From assembly GCF_036881715.1 (NCBI RefSeq), contig NZ_JBAKBF010000011.1, forward strand, positions 62,001 through 126,000: a DNA stretch of 64,000 nucleotides, read 5' to 3'. The DNA is from Pannonibacter anstelovis (GTDB lineage: Bacteria > Pseudomonadota > Alphaproteobacteria > Rhizobiales > Stappiaceae). The notes beneath the pieces were generated by a model, which saw nothing but the letters and a program-made list of their open reading frames with translations, was not told where the DNA came from and ran no database searches. A program made the position numbers and the translations under genes. Below are positions 45,276-54,015 of the stretch, piece after piece. The stretch's first letter is position 1. Every line of letters starts with the position of its first letter.

Positions 45276-46024
45276 GCTGTCTCCGCCAGAAAATCAAGGA
45301 CGCCCTGCTTGTAGACCTTGTCGCCAACGGCAATCATGTGGTCGCGGTTGGGGATCTCCAGCACCTTTGCGCCCGGGATGAGATCCGCCAGCGCCTGCGG
45401 CGATCCGGCAATGTCATCCTTCGTGCCGACGGCCACCAGAACGGGGCGGGCGATGCGGGCGACATCTTCTTCGGAAATCTTCTGCCGGGAGGAGCGGATG
45501 CAGGCCGCCAGCGCCCTCTTGTCCGCCCCGGTCTGTTCGGCGAAGGCGCGGAAGGCCCGGCCCGTACGATCGGGAATCGCCTGCAGGCTTTCGGCTTCCA
45601 GCGCCCGCGCAATCGGCTCGCCATCCCCGATGCCAGTAATCATGCCATAGCCCATGCCGCCGAAGACCGCCCGGCGCACACGGTCCGGATGGTTGAGCGT
45701 CAGGAAGGCGGTGATGCGGGCCCCCATGGAATAGCCCATCACATCAACACTGGAGAGGCCGAGATGATCCAGCAGCCGCCGGGCATCCTCGGCCATCATC
45801 GGCGCGCTGTAGTCTGCCGGATCATAGAACTTGCCGCTTTCGCCGTGGCCCCGGTTATCGAGGGCGATTACCCGGCGGCCATCCCTGACCAGAAGATCCA
45901 CCCAGCCCGGATTGACCCAGTTGACGGCCTTGTTCGAGGCAAAGCCATGGATCAGCAGGATCGGCTCGCCCTCCCCCTCATCAATGTAGGCAATGTCGGC
46001 GATATCGGATTTGAAGACGGGCAT
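45272..46024 (-). CDS. Alpha/beta hydrolase
   Basis: 250 residues, first gene of a two-hydrolase operon. HGFASNKAVNW near residue 26 is the oxyanion segment, GYSMGARITAFL (about 98) contains the nucleophile, and IPNRDHMIAVGDKVYK carries the His. D in GTKDDIAG is the likely acid residue. Substrate unknown. Confidence 0.87.
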   Translation of the reverse strand: MPVFKSDIADIAYIDEGEGEPILLIHGFASNKAVNWVNPGWVDLLVRDGRRVIALDNRGHGESGKFYDPADYSAPMMAEDARRLLDHLGLSSVDVMGYSMGARITAFLTLNHPDRVRRAVFGGMGYGMITGIGDGEPIARALEAESLQAIPDRTGRAFRAFAEQTGADKRALAACIRSSRQKISEEDVARIARPVLVAVGTKDDIAGSPQALADLIPGAKVLEIPNRDHMIAVGDKVYKQGVLDFLAETA

Positions 46025-46252
46025 GCGGAACCTGACGTTTACGTTAAAGGCAGAGACAATTTGTCCGATACCTTAGGCGCAAGATCCGCCGCTTGGAAGT
46101 CCCCCGGAATGGCTGATCTGCCTTACGCAGGGACCGGGAACCTGCAGGCCGCCGCTGCGCACGGGAAATCCGCGAAGCCCCCTACACTTTCCGGCGCGGG
46201 GGCGGTATGTTCGCGCATCTTTTGACCCGGACAGTAATCTTGGACAGGTGCC

Positions 46253-46498
46253 ATGGCGGATCACGTAGTCCCGCATTTCCAGAACAGCAGCGGCCACGAA
46301 AGCGTTGAAATCGGCGCGCATGAATTCATGTGCATCGGCGCAAACCCACCGTTCGATCACCCGCATGTGTTCCTCGACATGGGCGATGAAGACCAGATCG
46401 TCTGCCCCTATTGCTCGACGCTCTACAAGTTCAATCCGGCGCTGAAGCCCGCCGAGGCCAATCCGTCGGATTGCGTCTGGGTTCCGGCGGCTGCCTGA
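46253..46498 (+). CDS. Zinc-finger protein of the CHCC (NDUFS6-like) type
   Basis: 81-residue protein with the zf-CHCC pattern: C27 in EFMCIGANPPFDHPHVFLDMG, H37 or H39, and CPYC (about 51-54) before STLYKF. Alphaproteobacterial relatives of mitochondrial complex I subunit NDUFS6 look the same. The SD and ATG at 46253 are clear. Probably a small accessory of respiratory complex I (inferred from the family). Confidence 0.85.
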   Translation: MADHVVPHFQNSSGHESVEIGAHEFMCIGANPPFDHPHVFLDMGDEDQIVCPYCSTLYKFNPALKPAEANPSDCVWVPAAA

Positions 46499-46577
46499 AT
46501 CCTGACCGGTTGACGTTTCTTGCAGCGGCGCCCGGCGGGCTCCGCTGATCCGGCATCCCTTCGGGTCAGGAGCGGTC

Positions 46578-47768
46578 ATGGCGCACCCCGTCATCATAGC
46601 CGGAGCGGGCATCGGCGGGTTGACCGCCGCCCTCGCACTGGCTCAAAGAGGTTTTTCCGTCATCCTGGCCGAAAAGGCCGCCTGGCTTGAGGAAGTGGGA
46701 GCAGGCATCCAGCTTTCCCCCAATGCCACGCATGTGCTGGCTGCCCTAGGTGTGCTCGACACGGTGCGCAGCCATGCCTTTGAGCCGCAGGAACTGATGA
46801 TCCGCAGTGCAAGACACGGCGGCACTCTTGCTCATGTGCCGCTTGGCGCCATCGCAGCAAACCGTTACGGCGCCCCTTATCTGCTGGTTCACCGTGCCGA
46901 CATGCAGCGCACCTTGCTGGACGCGGTCCATGGTATGCTGGCCATTTCCTTGCGTCTGGGCACCCGCGTGTCCTCAGTCTCCGACGAGGGCGGCAAGTTG
47001 CAGGTAACGCTGGCACAAGGGTCCAATGCGCCCGAAACGCTGGAGGCCCACGCTCTGATCGGCGCCGACGGCGTGCGTTCCGCGACACGCCAGACAATCC
47101 TCAACGGCCCGTCTCCCGTCTTTTCCGGCCGCACTGCCTACCGGGCAACCGTGCCTGCCAGCCTGATCCCTCCGCAGTTCCTCGCCGGTTCCGGCATCTG
47201 GTTCGGCCGGAAGGCGCATCTTGTTCACTATCCTTTGCGGCAGGGGCGGGAATTCAATCTGGTCGCGCTGGTGGAGGAAGACTGGGATGCCCCCGGCTGG
47301 TCAGAACCGGCGAGCAAGGAAAACCTGCTTCAGCGTTTTGCCGGATGGCCCGAACAGGCCCTGAACCTGCTGCGGCTGCCGGATGAATGGCTCCGCTGGG
47401 CGCTACGGGCCGTTGATGCCGGCGGCTCATGGCAGAAAGGCCGCATCGCCCTGCTGGGAGACGCCTGCCATGCCATGCTGCCCTTCGCGGCACAGGGTGC
47501 GGCCATGGCCATCGAGGATGGCATGGTTCTCGCGCACCACCTGGCCTCCAGACCAGATCAGCCCGCTGCCGCCCTTCAGGCCTATGTGCGCGAGCGTCAG
47601 CCCCGCTCGGCCAAGGTGCAGCAGACGGCGGCAACCAATTCCACCATCTATCACCTAGGTCTGCCCGCCGCGCTCGCCCGCGATACTGTGCTGCGCCTCT
47701 CCTCGCCGCAATCGCTGCTGGAAAGGATGGACTGGATCTATGGCTGGCGCCCGCCTGCCCATGCTTGA
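46578..47768 (+). CDS. FAD-dependent monooxygenase (salicylate hydroxylase-like)
   Basis: 396-residue flavoprotein monooxygenase. IIAGAGIGGLTAALALAQRG at the N-terminus binds FAD, IGADGVRSATRQ (about 156-167) is the DG motif, and GRIALLGDACHAMLPFAAQG near 291-310 is the GD motif contacting FAD and substrate. The family hydroxylates aromatic rings (salicylate, UbiH group). The substrate is unknown here. An AGGAG precedes the ATG. The CinA gene follows 84 bases later. Confidence 0.88.
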   Translation: MAHPVIIAGAGIGGLTAALALAQRGFSVILAEKAAWLEEVGAGIQLSPNATHVLAALGVLDTVRSHAFEPQELMIRSARHGGTLAHVPLGAIAANRYGAPYLLVHRADMQRTLLDAVHGMLAISLRLGTRVSSVSDEGGKLQVTLAQGSNAPETLEAHALIGADGVRSATRQTILNGPSPVFSGRTAYRATVPASLIPPQFLAGSGIWFGRKAHLVHYPLRQGREFNLVALVEEDWDAPGWSEPASKENLLQRFAGWPEQALNLLRLPDEWLRWALRAVDAGGSWQKGRIALLGDACHAMLPFAAQGAAMAIEDGMVLAHHLASRPDQPAAALQAYVRERQPRSAKVQQTAATNSTIYHLGLPAALARDTVLRLSSPQSLLERMDWIYGWRPPAHA

Positions 47769-47852
47769 GCCCGCAGTAAACCTGAGATAAAGCGTTTTTC
47801 CCGGCATGGATGCTGTCAGAGAGCCGGGCAAACCCCGGAAAGGCAACAAGCC

Positions 47853-48602
47853 ATGCAGAGCGACAAGCCGGATGACATCGTGACCGCCGCCTTTCTTGTC
47901 ATTGGCGACGAGATTCTCTCCGGGCGGACCAAGGACAAGAACATCGGCCATGTGGCGGATGTGCTGACCATGACGGGCATTGACCTGCGTGAAGTGCGCG
48001 TCGTGCCGGACGAGGAAGACCGTATCGTCGAGGCAGTCAATGCCTTGCGCGCCCGCTACGATTACGTCTTCACGTCCGGTGGCATCGGCCCCACCCACGA
48101 TGACATCACGGCCGACTCGATCGCCAAAGCCTTCGGCGTCAGCATTGACTATGATCCCCGCGCCATGGCCATTCTCGAGGCCCATTACGCGCCGGGCCAG
48201 TTTACGGACGCGCGCAAGCGCATGGCCCGCATTCCGGCTGGTGCCGATCTCATTGAAAATCCCGTGTCCAAGGCGCCCGGCTTCCGTATCGGTAATGTGC
48301 ATGTGATGGCCGGTGTGCCCAACATCATGCAGGCCATGCTGGACGCGGTGGTGCCCACCTTGCGCTCCGGCCGCAAGATCCTGTCGCGCAGCGTCGACGC
48401 CGCCCTGCCCGAAAGCCGCATCGCCGATGCCCTGCGCCAGATCCAGAAAGACCATCCCGAAACGGTGATCGGTTCCTATCCCCGCAATCAGGACGGCCGC
48501 TACTCGACCCAGCTCGTGATCCGCGCCCGTGATGAAGACCCCTTGAACCGCGCAACCGAGGCCGTGGAAGCTGCCGTCGCTGCCGCCCTCAGCAATGCCT
48601 GA
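47853..48602 (+). CDS. CinA-like molybdopterin-binding domain protein
   Basis: 249-residue protein homologous to the N-terminal domain of CinA (COG1058): FLVIGDEILSGRTKDKN, then YDYVFTSGGIGPTHDDIT, the MoaB/Mog-type ligand site. It lacks the C-terminal CinA amidase domain, which is separate in many alphaproteobacteria. The role is uncertain; family members include ADP-ribose or NMN-pyrophosphatase activities. Its stop lies 16 bases before the gpt start. Confidence 0.88.
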   Translation: MQSDKPDDIVTAAFLVIGDEILSGRTKDKNIGHVADVLTMTGIDLREVRVVPDEEDRIVEAVNALRARYDYVFTSGGIGPTHDDITADSIAKAFGVSIDYDPRAMAILEAHYAPGQFTDARKRMARIPAGADLIENPVSKAPGFRIGNVHVMAGVPNIMQAMLDAVVPTLRSGRKILSRSVDAALPESRIADALRQIQKDHPETVIGSYPRNQDGRYSTQLVIRARDEDPLNRATEAVEAAVAAALSNA

Positions 48603-48618
48603 ACAGGAAAAGAACTCC

Positions 48619-49128
48619 ATGGAAAACCCGGACCAGCCGAAAGCCTTCCCCGTCTCATGGGACCAGTTCCACCGCGACGCGCGCGCCCTTGCCTGGCGCC
48701 TGTCCGGTCAGGGCGAGTGGAAGGCCATTGTCTGCATCACCCGTGGCGGCCTTGTGCCTGCCGCCATCGTGGCCCGTGAACTCGGCATCCGCACCATCGA
48801 GACGGTGTGCGTTGCCAGCTACCACGATTACGAGAATCAGGGCTCGCTGCAGGTGATCAAGCCGATCGACCCGCGCGTCATCGGCCTTGATGAGGGCGAA
48901 GGCAGCGGCGTGCTGGTCATCGACGATCTGGTCGACACCGGCAAGACCGCCCGCGTCGTGCGCGAGATGCTGCCGAAAGCGCATTTCGCTACTGTCTATG
49001 CCAAGCCGATGGGCCGTCCGCTGGTCGACACCTTCGTGACCGAAGTCTCGCAGGACACATGGATCTACTTCCCCTGGGATATGGGCTGGCAGTTCCAGCC
49101 GCCGCTGGCCAAGACAACGGCAGGCTGA
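48619..49128 (+). CDS. gpt: Xanthine (guanine) phosphoribosyltransferase
   Basis: 169 residues from ATG 48619, which has AGGAAA 8 bases upstream; an in-frame ATG at 48595 overlaps cinA. The PRPP-binding loop is VLVIDDLVDTGKTARVV (about 94-110). RGGLVPAAIVARELGIR near 40-55 is the pyrophosphate loop. It converts guanine, xanthine or hypoxanthine to the nucleotide. With guaD it completes purine base salvage. A terminator follows at 49152. Confidence 0.93.
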   Translation: MENPDQPKAFPVSWDQFHRDARALAWRLSGQGEWKAIVCITRGGLVPAAIVARELGIRTIETVCVASYHDYENQGSLQVIKPIDPRVIGLDEGEGSGVLVIDDLVDTGKTARVVREMLPKAHFATVYAKPMGRPLVDTFVTEVSQDTWIYFPWDMGWQFQPPLAKTTAG

Positions 49129-49151
49129 TTGCCTCAAGTCTGAAAAAATGA

Positions 49152-49197
49152 GGGCGCAGGCAGGTGTCTGCGCCCCAGTTGTATCTGCGCCTTTTTT
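49152..49197 (+). terminator. Rho-independent terminator after gpt
   Basis: GGGCGCAG (49152-49159) can pair with CTGCGCCC (49168-49175) or, one base in, with CTGCGCC (49085+100, i.e. 49185-49191), which is followed by six T residues. The two alternative hairpins share a left arm. Confidence 0.7.
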
Positions 49198-49295
49198 GCC
49201 ACACCGGTGCCGCCGTGCAGCGCCTCACCCGCCGGTCACGGCGATTTGCCCTCACCCGCCCCCGCGCTGCCACATTCCCCCTTAATGAGGGGACC

Positions 49296-49703
49296 ATGAT
49301 GACGGCCCTGAGAGGAAATCTGGCGATTCTGGCGCTCGCACCAGCACTTGTGATGCTGGTGCTGACACTTGCCGTAATGCGCCCGGCGCAAGCCCATTCC
49401 GCTTTTGCGAGAGCGGGACTGGTGAGCCTTGAGACCTTTCAACCTGCGCCCTACGGCCTCATTGCCCGCATGGCATCCAAGGCTGACATACCAGACGGCG
49501 GGACGCCGGTGCTGCCCGGCCAAGGTGCCCCCTGCAAGATCATGCTGTGCACCGGTATCATGGGCTTTCCCCTGCAAGAGCAGCCGCAGCGCGTGAGCGT
49601 GCCCGCAGGAACACTGCTTCTGGCTGCGCCAGCGCCCTATGGCGATCCGCCCGCCCGGCAGGACGACCCGCCCCCAAAGCCCCACTCGTCAAATTTTTCG
49701 TGA
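49296..49703 (+). CDS. Small secreted hypothetical protein
   Basis: 135 residues from ATG 49296 (GAGGGG upstream). The signal peptide is clear: MMTALRGNLAILALAPALVMLVLTLAVMR... with a PAQA cleavage site near residue 33. The mature protein has a Cys pair about 4 apart (PCKIMLCTG) and a Pro-rich tail. I do not recognise the family. It precedes a lipoprotein L,D-transpeptidase gene on the same strand by 108 bases. Confidence 0.55.
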   Translation: MMTALRGNLAILALAPALVMLVLTLAVMRPAQAHSAFARAGLVSLETFQPAPYGLIARMASKADIPDGGTPVLPGQGAPCKIMLCTGIMGFPLQEQPQRVSVPAGTLLLAAPAPYGDPPARQDDPPPKPHSSNFS

Positions 49704-49811
49704 GAATGGAACGGATTAAGCCCCCGGCAAGTTAAATCGGGGAGCTTGTCGCCAGGAGCCGTGCCCGCGCAGCACAATGCCGCCGGCTCCAGATCAGAAT
49801 TGAGGTTTTAA

Positions 49812-50558
49812 ATGCTGCTTTCCCGTCGCCGGTTTCTGGTTGCTGCCTCGGCAACTCTTCTTGCCGGCTGTAACTCCCGCTACGTCCAGCCGGTCCCCTC
49901 GCCCGGTCTCGCCCGTGATGGCTATGAGGGCGCAGCTCCCTCCTACAGCCGGATTCCGCCGGAATACCTGCAGATGTACGGCCCGATGCCGAACGAGCAG
50001 TTCCCGATCCCGGCTGCGGATCTGCGCCGCGTCAAGCCGCAGTTCTTCCGTCAGATCGTGCCCTATCAGAGCGCCGAGCCGACCGGCACCATCATCGTCG
50101 ACACGCCCAACCGCTACCTCTATCTGACGATGGAAGGCGGACAGGCCATGCGGTATGGCGTGGGCATCGGCCGCGCCGGCTTCACCTGGGGCGGTTCGGC
50201 CCGCATCGCCTACAAGCGCGAGTGGCCGAAGTGGACCCCGCCGTCGGAGATGATTGCCCGTCAGCCCGAGCTGGAGCAGTACCGGAACGGCATGGAGCCT
50301 GGCCTTGCCAATCCGCTTGGCGCCCGTGCGCTCTACATCTTTGAAGGCGGCCGCGACACGCTCTACCGTATCCACGGCACGGCGGAATACTGGACCATCG
50401 GCACCGCCGTATCCTCGGGATGCGTGCGCATGATCAACCAGGATGTGATCGATTTGTATAACCGCGTGCCCAACGGCACGAAGATCGTCGTACTGCAGGC
50501 CCCGGAGAGTGCCCCGGTTGCCGGTGGCGCGCAACAGGGCTTCGCCCTGCCGAGCTGA
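49812..50558 (+). CDS. L,D-transpeptidase (YkuD), lipoprotein
   Basis: 248-residue envelope enzyme that forms 3-3 peptidoglycan cross-links or anchors proteins. It has a lipobox LLAGC (C20) after a twin-arginine-like SRRRFLV start. The YkuD domain begins near 90; its catalytic site is H188 (YRIHGTAEY) and C204 in SSGCVRM. Substrate-binding IGRAGFTWGG is at about 119-128. It stands alone, followed by copy C of the 53-bp repeat. Confidence 0.92.
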   Translation: MLLSRRRFLVAASATLLAGCNSRYVQPVPSPGLARDGYEGAAPSYSRIPPEYLQMYGPMPNEQFPIPAADLRRVKPQFFRQIVPYQSAEPTGTIIVDTPNRYLYLTMEGGQAMRYGVGIGRAGFTWGGSARIAYKREWPKWTPPSEMIARQPELEQYRNGMEPGLANPLGARALYIFEGGRDTLYRIHGTAEYWTIGTAVSSGCVRMINQDVIDLYNRVPNGTKIVVLQAPESAPVAGGAQQGFALPS

Positions 50559-50583
50559 GACCATGGTCCCGGTCCGCTTCGTC

Positions 50584-50638
50584 ATACCAAGGCTCTGAGA
50601 TGCACACGCATCACGCCTTGAAGATGCTCGAGCGCCGC
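50584..50638 (+). repeat. 53-bp dispersed repeat, copy C
   Basis: Reads ATACCAAGGCTCTGAGATGC, ACACGCATCACGCCTTGAAG and ATGCTCGAGCGCCGC. It begins 26 bases after the L,D-transpeptidase stop. Confidence 0.75.
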
Positions 50639-50685
50639 ATGGGCTTGACCAACTCTCGATGAAACGAGCTCGTCGAGGGTCGGTG

Positions 50686-51387
50686 TCAGGCGCGGATCGC
50701 AACCTTGCGGGTGGCGCGGATGAACTCCGGCGTCACCTCGCAGCCGATGGCAAAGGCCTCGACGCCGCCTGCCATCGCCTGCCTGAGGGCCGCAGCATAG
50801 GCCGGGTCAATATCGGCGGCAAAATCCAGCTCGCTGCAATCGGGCCGCTGCACCAGATAGACCATCACCGCCCTATGCCCGGCGCGCACCATATCCTCCA
50901 GTTCCACCAGATGCTTGGCTCCGCGCGCGGTGACCGAATCCGGGAACTCGGCTAGCCCGGCCTGCCGCATGAGATGGACGTTCTTCACCTCCACATAGGT
51001 GAGCCCGCCGCCTGCGTCTTCCAGCAGAATGTCAATCCGCGAGTTCTTGCCGTACTTCACTTCCCGCCGCAGGCTGGCAAAGCCTGAAAGCTCCGGGATG
51101 AGCCCGGACAGCAGCGCCTCTTCCACCAGCTTGTTGGGATGGGCCGTGCTGATGCCGACCAGCGCTCCATCTGCCTCGATGATCTCCCAGGACCAGGCGA
51201 GCTTGCGGGCCGGATTGTCCGAGCGCGACAGATAGACCAGCGAGCCCGGCGCATTAAGCCCCAGCATGGAGCCGGGGTTGGCACAATGGGCCGTGATCTC
51301 CTCGCCGCTGTCCAGCACCACATCCGCCAGAAACCGCTTGTAGCGCTTGACCAGCCGCCCCCGGATCAGAGGTTTGCCGAAGTCCAT
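50686..51387 (-). CDS. sfsA: DNA/RNA nuclease SfsA
   Basis: 233 residues. RGRLVKRYKRFLADV at the N-terminus, and the PD-(D/E)XK-like site in KNSRIDILLEDAGGGLTYVEVKN (about 114-136), followed by FPDSVTARGAKHLVEL. Originally named sugar fermentation stimulation protein; E. coli SfsA is reported to have nuclease activity. It is transcribed leftward, 11 bases after the trkH stop. Confidence 0.93.
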   Translation of the reverse strand: MDFGKPLIRGRLVKRYKRFLADVVLDSGEEITAHCANPGSMLGLNAPGSLVYLSRSDNPARKLAWSWEIIEADGALVGISTAHPNKLVEEALLSGLIPELSGFASLRREVKYGKNSRIDILLEDAGGGLTYVEVKNVHLMRQAGLAEFPDSVTARGAKHLVELEDMVRAGHRAVMVYLVQRPDCSELDFAADIDPAYAAALRQAMAGGVEAFAIGCEVTPEFIRATRKVAIRA

Positions 51388-51398
51388 CCTTGAGCCTT

Positions 51399-52847
51399 TC
51401 AGTTTGCCCAGAAATCGCGGTCGAGCAGCACGAGCACGGTGAGCAGCTCAAGACGCCCCAGCAGCATGGCAGCGCTCAGCACCCACTTGGCCCCGTCCGG
51501 CACCGCCGCATAGCTGCCGCCGGGCCCGACAACCGGGCCAAGCCCCGGACCGATATTGGCAATCGCGCTGGCAGCAGCGGAAAACGACGTCATTGCCCCC
51601 AGATCGAACACGGAGAGCGCCAGAGTGACTGCGCCGACTGCGCCAATATAGACGATAAGGTAGGACAGAACCGAGAAGGAGAGCTCCGGTGTCAGCCGGG
51701 TGCGGCCAAAATATTCCGGCGTCACCCGGTTGGGCCGCACCATCTTGCGCAAATGCGAGCGCACCGTGCCAAAGAACACCTGATACCGGAAGATCTTGAT
51801 GCTGCCGCAGGTCGAGCCCGTACAGCCGCCGACAAAGCACAGCATCAGGACGAGACCGGCGACAGCACTCCCCCAGGCCTGATAATCGGTCAGCACAAAG
51901 CCGGTGGTGGAGGTGATGGACACCACCGTGAAGGCCGCCTTTCTGAAGGCTTCGTGGAACACAAGATCCTGTGTGCCGCCCAGGTGCACGGTCAGGCCCA
52001 GTGTCACCACGGCCATGAAAACCAGGAAGGCACGCACCTGCGGATCGCTCCAGAGCTGCAACGGCCGCCCGCGCAGCGTCTGAATGATCAGCACGAAAGG
52101 CAATGCGCCAAGAATCATGAAGAAGACAGAGGTCCAGACCACCGCCGGCATCTCCGCAAATGCCCCAAAGGAGGCATCACGCGTCGAGAAGCCACCTGTT
52201 GCCACCGTGGTCATGGCATGGTTCACCGCATCGAAGGTATTCATGCCTGCAGCCACATAGGCCAGCGCGCAGGCAAAGGTGAGCAGCAGGTAACAGCCCG
52301 CGATCAGCCGGATATGCTGGACAGAACGTGCGACAATCTTTTCGGTGCGGTCGGCCACTTCCGTCTGGAACAGCTGCATGCCGCCAACCCTCAGGAAAGG
52401 CAGCAGCACTACGGCCATGATCGCAATTCCGGCGCCGCCCATCCACTGCAGCATCGAGCGCCAGACGAGCAGCCCCGGCGGCAATGAATCCAGCCCTTCC
52501 AGAACGGTGGCTCCTGTGGTGGTGAAGCCGGAGACAGCCTCGAACATGGCATCCGCATAGCCGATGCCGAGCCACAGGAACGGCAGCGAACCGAAGGCAG
52601 GCAGCGTCACCCAGGCCATCACCGTCAGCACAAAGGTCTGGCGCATGTTCAGCCCCCGGCGCAGCGTGCCGCGCATGGCAAGGGCCAGCAACGTTCCGGC
52701 AAGGCTGGTCAGAAAGGCCGAAAAGACAAAGGCCTGCCAGTCTGCATTCTTGCTCGCCACATCCACCATGGCCGGCACCAGCATGGCCGTCGCAAGAGCG
52801 GCGTAAAGAAAGCCGAGAACACTCAGGATAGGGCGCAGAGCAATCAA
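51399..52847 (-). CDS. trkH: TrkH family potassium uptake protein
   Basis: 482-residue inner-membrane K+ transporter subunit. Ten or more TM segments are present with four selectivity-filter-like P-loops, such as SGFTTTGATVLEG (about 114-126), VATGGFSTRD (about 215), TSTTGFVLTD (about 315) and the last one at about 430 (AIANIGPGLGP). It normally works with TrkA, which is not nearby. sfsA follows. Confidence 0.93.
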   Translation of the reverse strand: MIALRPILSVLGFLYAALATAMLVPAMVDVASKNADWQAFVFSAFLTSLAGTLLALAMRGTLRRGLNMRQTFVLTVMAWVTLPAFGSLPFLWLGIGYADAMFEAVSGFTTTGATVLEGLDSLPPGLLVWRSMLQWMGGAGIAIMAVVLLPFLRVGGMQLFQTEVADRTEKIVARSVQHIRLIAGCYLLLTFACALAYVAAGMNTFDAVNHAMTTVATGGFSTRDASFGAFAEMPAVVWTSVFFMILGALPFVLIIQTLRGRPLQLWSDPQVRAFLVFMAVVTLGLTVHLGGTQDLVFHEAFRKAAFTVVSITSTTGFVLTDYQAWGSAVAGLVLMLCFVGGCTGSTCGSIKIFRYQVFFGTVRSHLRKMVRPNRVTPEYFGRTRLTPELSFSVLSYLIVYIGAVGAVTLALSVFDLGAMTSFSAAASAIANIGPGLGPVVGPGGSYAAVPDGAKWVLSAAMLLGRLELLTVLVLLDRDFWAN

Positions 52848-53062
52848 GTCAGGACTTTCCGCCGGAACAACATCACCACCGCCGCATCAGGCATCACCCC
52901 GCCGGCACATGCGCCAGACATTGCCGCGCCGTACCCGCCCTGTCGAGCCCGGATTACACCCCATCCCCTATTGAGGAGCGCAATTTGGCGGGCGCAAGAG
53001 GACGGCCGGCTGCCGCAAACGGCCAGCATCCCTGCTTCGCTAAGGCGCAACGCTGAGGGATT
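52848..53062. other. Intergenic stretch between trkH and CRISPR array 1
   Basis: 215 bases. It carries the trkH promoter region and the leader-distal flank of the array. No degenerate repeat units could be found beyond 53063. Confidence 0.5.
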
Positions 53063-53579
53063 TGGTTCATCCCCGCGTGTGCGGGGAACACGCAGCAGCC
53101 TCTTCCTTCGGCTTACGGCCACGCGGTTCATCCCCGCGTGTGCGGGGAACACGCAGCGGCTGTAACACCGAATGACTCCGCAGATGGTTCATCCCCGCGT
53201 GTGCGGGGAACACATGAGGACCCCCAACGCAAAAACCCCGGCGCTCGGTTCATCCCCGCGTGTGCGGGGAACACATAGGTGATAGACACAGTGTCCTGCT
53301 GCGACACGGTTCATCCCCGCGTGTGCGGGGAACACGGTTCCTGCTCCCGTGGCGAAGTCAGATGCGGCGGTTCATCCCCGCGTGTGCGGGGAACACGGGT
53401 GTGGCTGCCGGGCTCTGGCATTGACGGGCGGTTCATCCCCGCGTGTGCGGGGAACACTCCCACGCGTGATGCGCGAGGCAAGGCCTGTTCGGTTCATCCC
53501 CGCGTGTGCGGGGAACACTTCTCTGACGTTCCGTTTCACAAGCACCCGCGCGGTTCATCCCCGCGTGTGCGGGGAACAC
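53063..53579 (-). CRISPR. CRISPR array 1 (type I-E), 9 repeats, 8 spacers
   Basis: 29-bp repeats at 53063, 53124, 53185, 53246, 53307, 53368, 53429, 53490 and 53551, all with a 61-bp period, so every spacer is 32 bp. On the transcribed strand the repeat begins GTGTTCCCCGC, has a GTGTGC-type apex and ends GGGGATGAACCG, the I-E form with a short stem cut by Cas6e. The leader is on the right (53580 onward), so the oldest spacer is at the left. The last repeat base (plus-strand position 1) is T instead of C at 53063 and 53185. Confidence 0.98.
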
Positions 53580-53635
53580 TCTTGCTGGAGAGCGTTGATC
53601 TTATTGTAGAATTTCAAAGAGCGGGAAGCTACCGG
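53580..53635 (-). promoter_or_regulatory. Leader of CRISPR array 1
   Basis: Directly abuts the last repeat and is 51 of 56 bases identical to the array 2 leader (62042-62097). The conserved blocks TCTTGCTGGAGAGC, TAGAATTTCAAAGAGCGG and AAGCTACCGG probably mark the integration site and promoter. On the read strand, GATCAA partly resembles an IHF site core. Confidence 0.8.
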
Positions 53636-53697
53636 TTTTTGGGGCGGTGTTGCGGGCTTCCGGAGACGGGCAAAATGACGGGTCCGGCGGGCCTCTA

Positions 53698-54015
53698 TCA
53701 GCCTGATCCACGGCCGTCCGGCCCCGGATTTCCGGCATCCGGCGGATGGAAGGCGACGAGGCGCAGGCCGTCGAAATCGACGGGCATGCGGCGGTTGCGG
53801 CCATAGGTCTGAAAGTCGAAGCCCGCGTCGGTGGGGGCCGTCCAGGCGATCACGGCGTCGCCATCCTCGATCATCGCCGCCACCTGACTGGCGATCATCT
53901 CGCGCGTGCGGGCCGAGTATGTGCCGATATAGACGCCTGCCCGCACCTCCAGCAGCCAGACGGCGAGACGCCCGCGCAGCCGGGGCGGAGCATTGGTGGT
54001 GACAACCATCATCAT
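53698..54015 (-). CDS. cas2: CRISPR-associated endonuclease Cas2e
   Basis: 105-residue subunit of the adaptation complex with Cas1. VVTTNAPPRLRGRLAVWLLEVRAGVYIGTYSARTREMI matches E. coli Cas2e closely, as do FDFQTYGRNRR and VDFDGLRLVAF. Last gene of the cas operon; its start overlaps the cas1 stop by 4 bases. The C-terminal extension DAGNPGPDGRGSG is slightly longer than in E. coli. The leader of array 1 follows 62 bases after the stop. Confidence 0.97.
   Translation of the reverse strand: MMMVVTTNAPPRLRGRLAVWLLEVRAGVYIGTYSARTREMIASQVAAMIEDGDAVIAWTAPTDAGFDFQTYGRNRRMPVDFDGLRLVAFHPPDAGNPGPDGRGSG

Noticed and set aside
48595..48618. Upstream start for gpt overlapping cinA
   Set aside because: ATG 48619 has a better-placed AGGAAA and matches the family N-terminus.
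53279..53806. Open frames through array 1 encoding repeated VHPRVCGEH / SSPRVRGT / FIPACAGNT peptides
   Set aside because: They are translations of the CRISPR repeat in three frames; the same pseudo-proteins pollute databases. Not genes.
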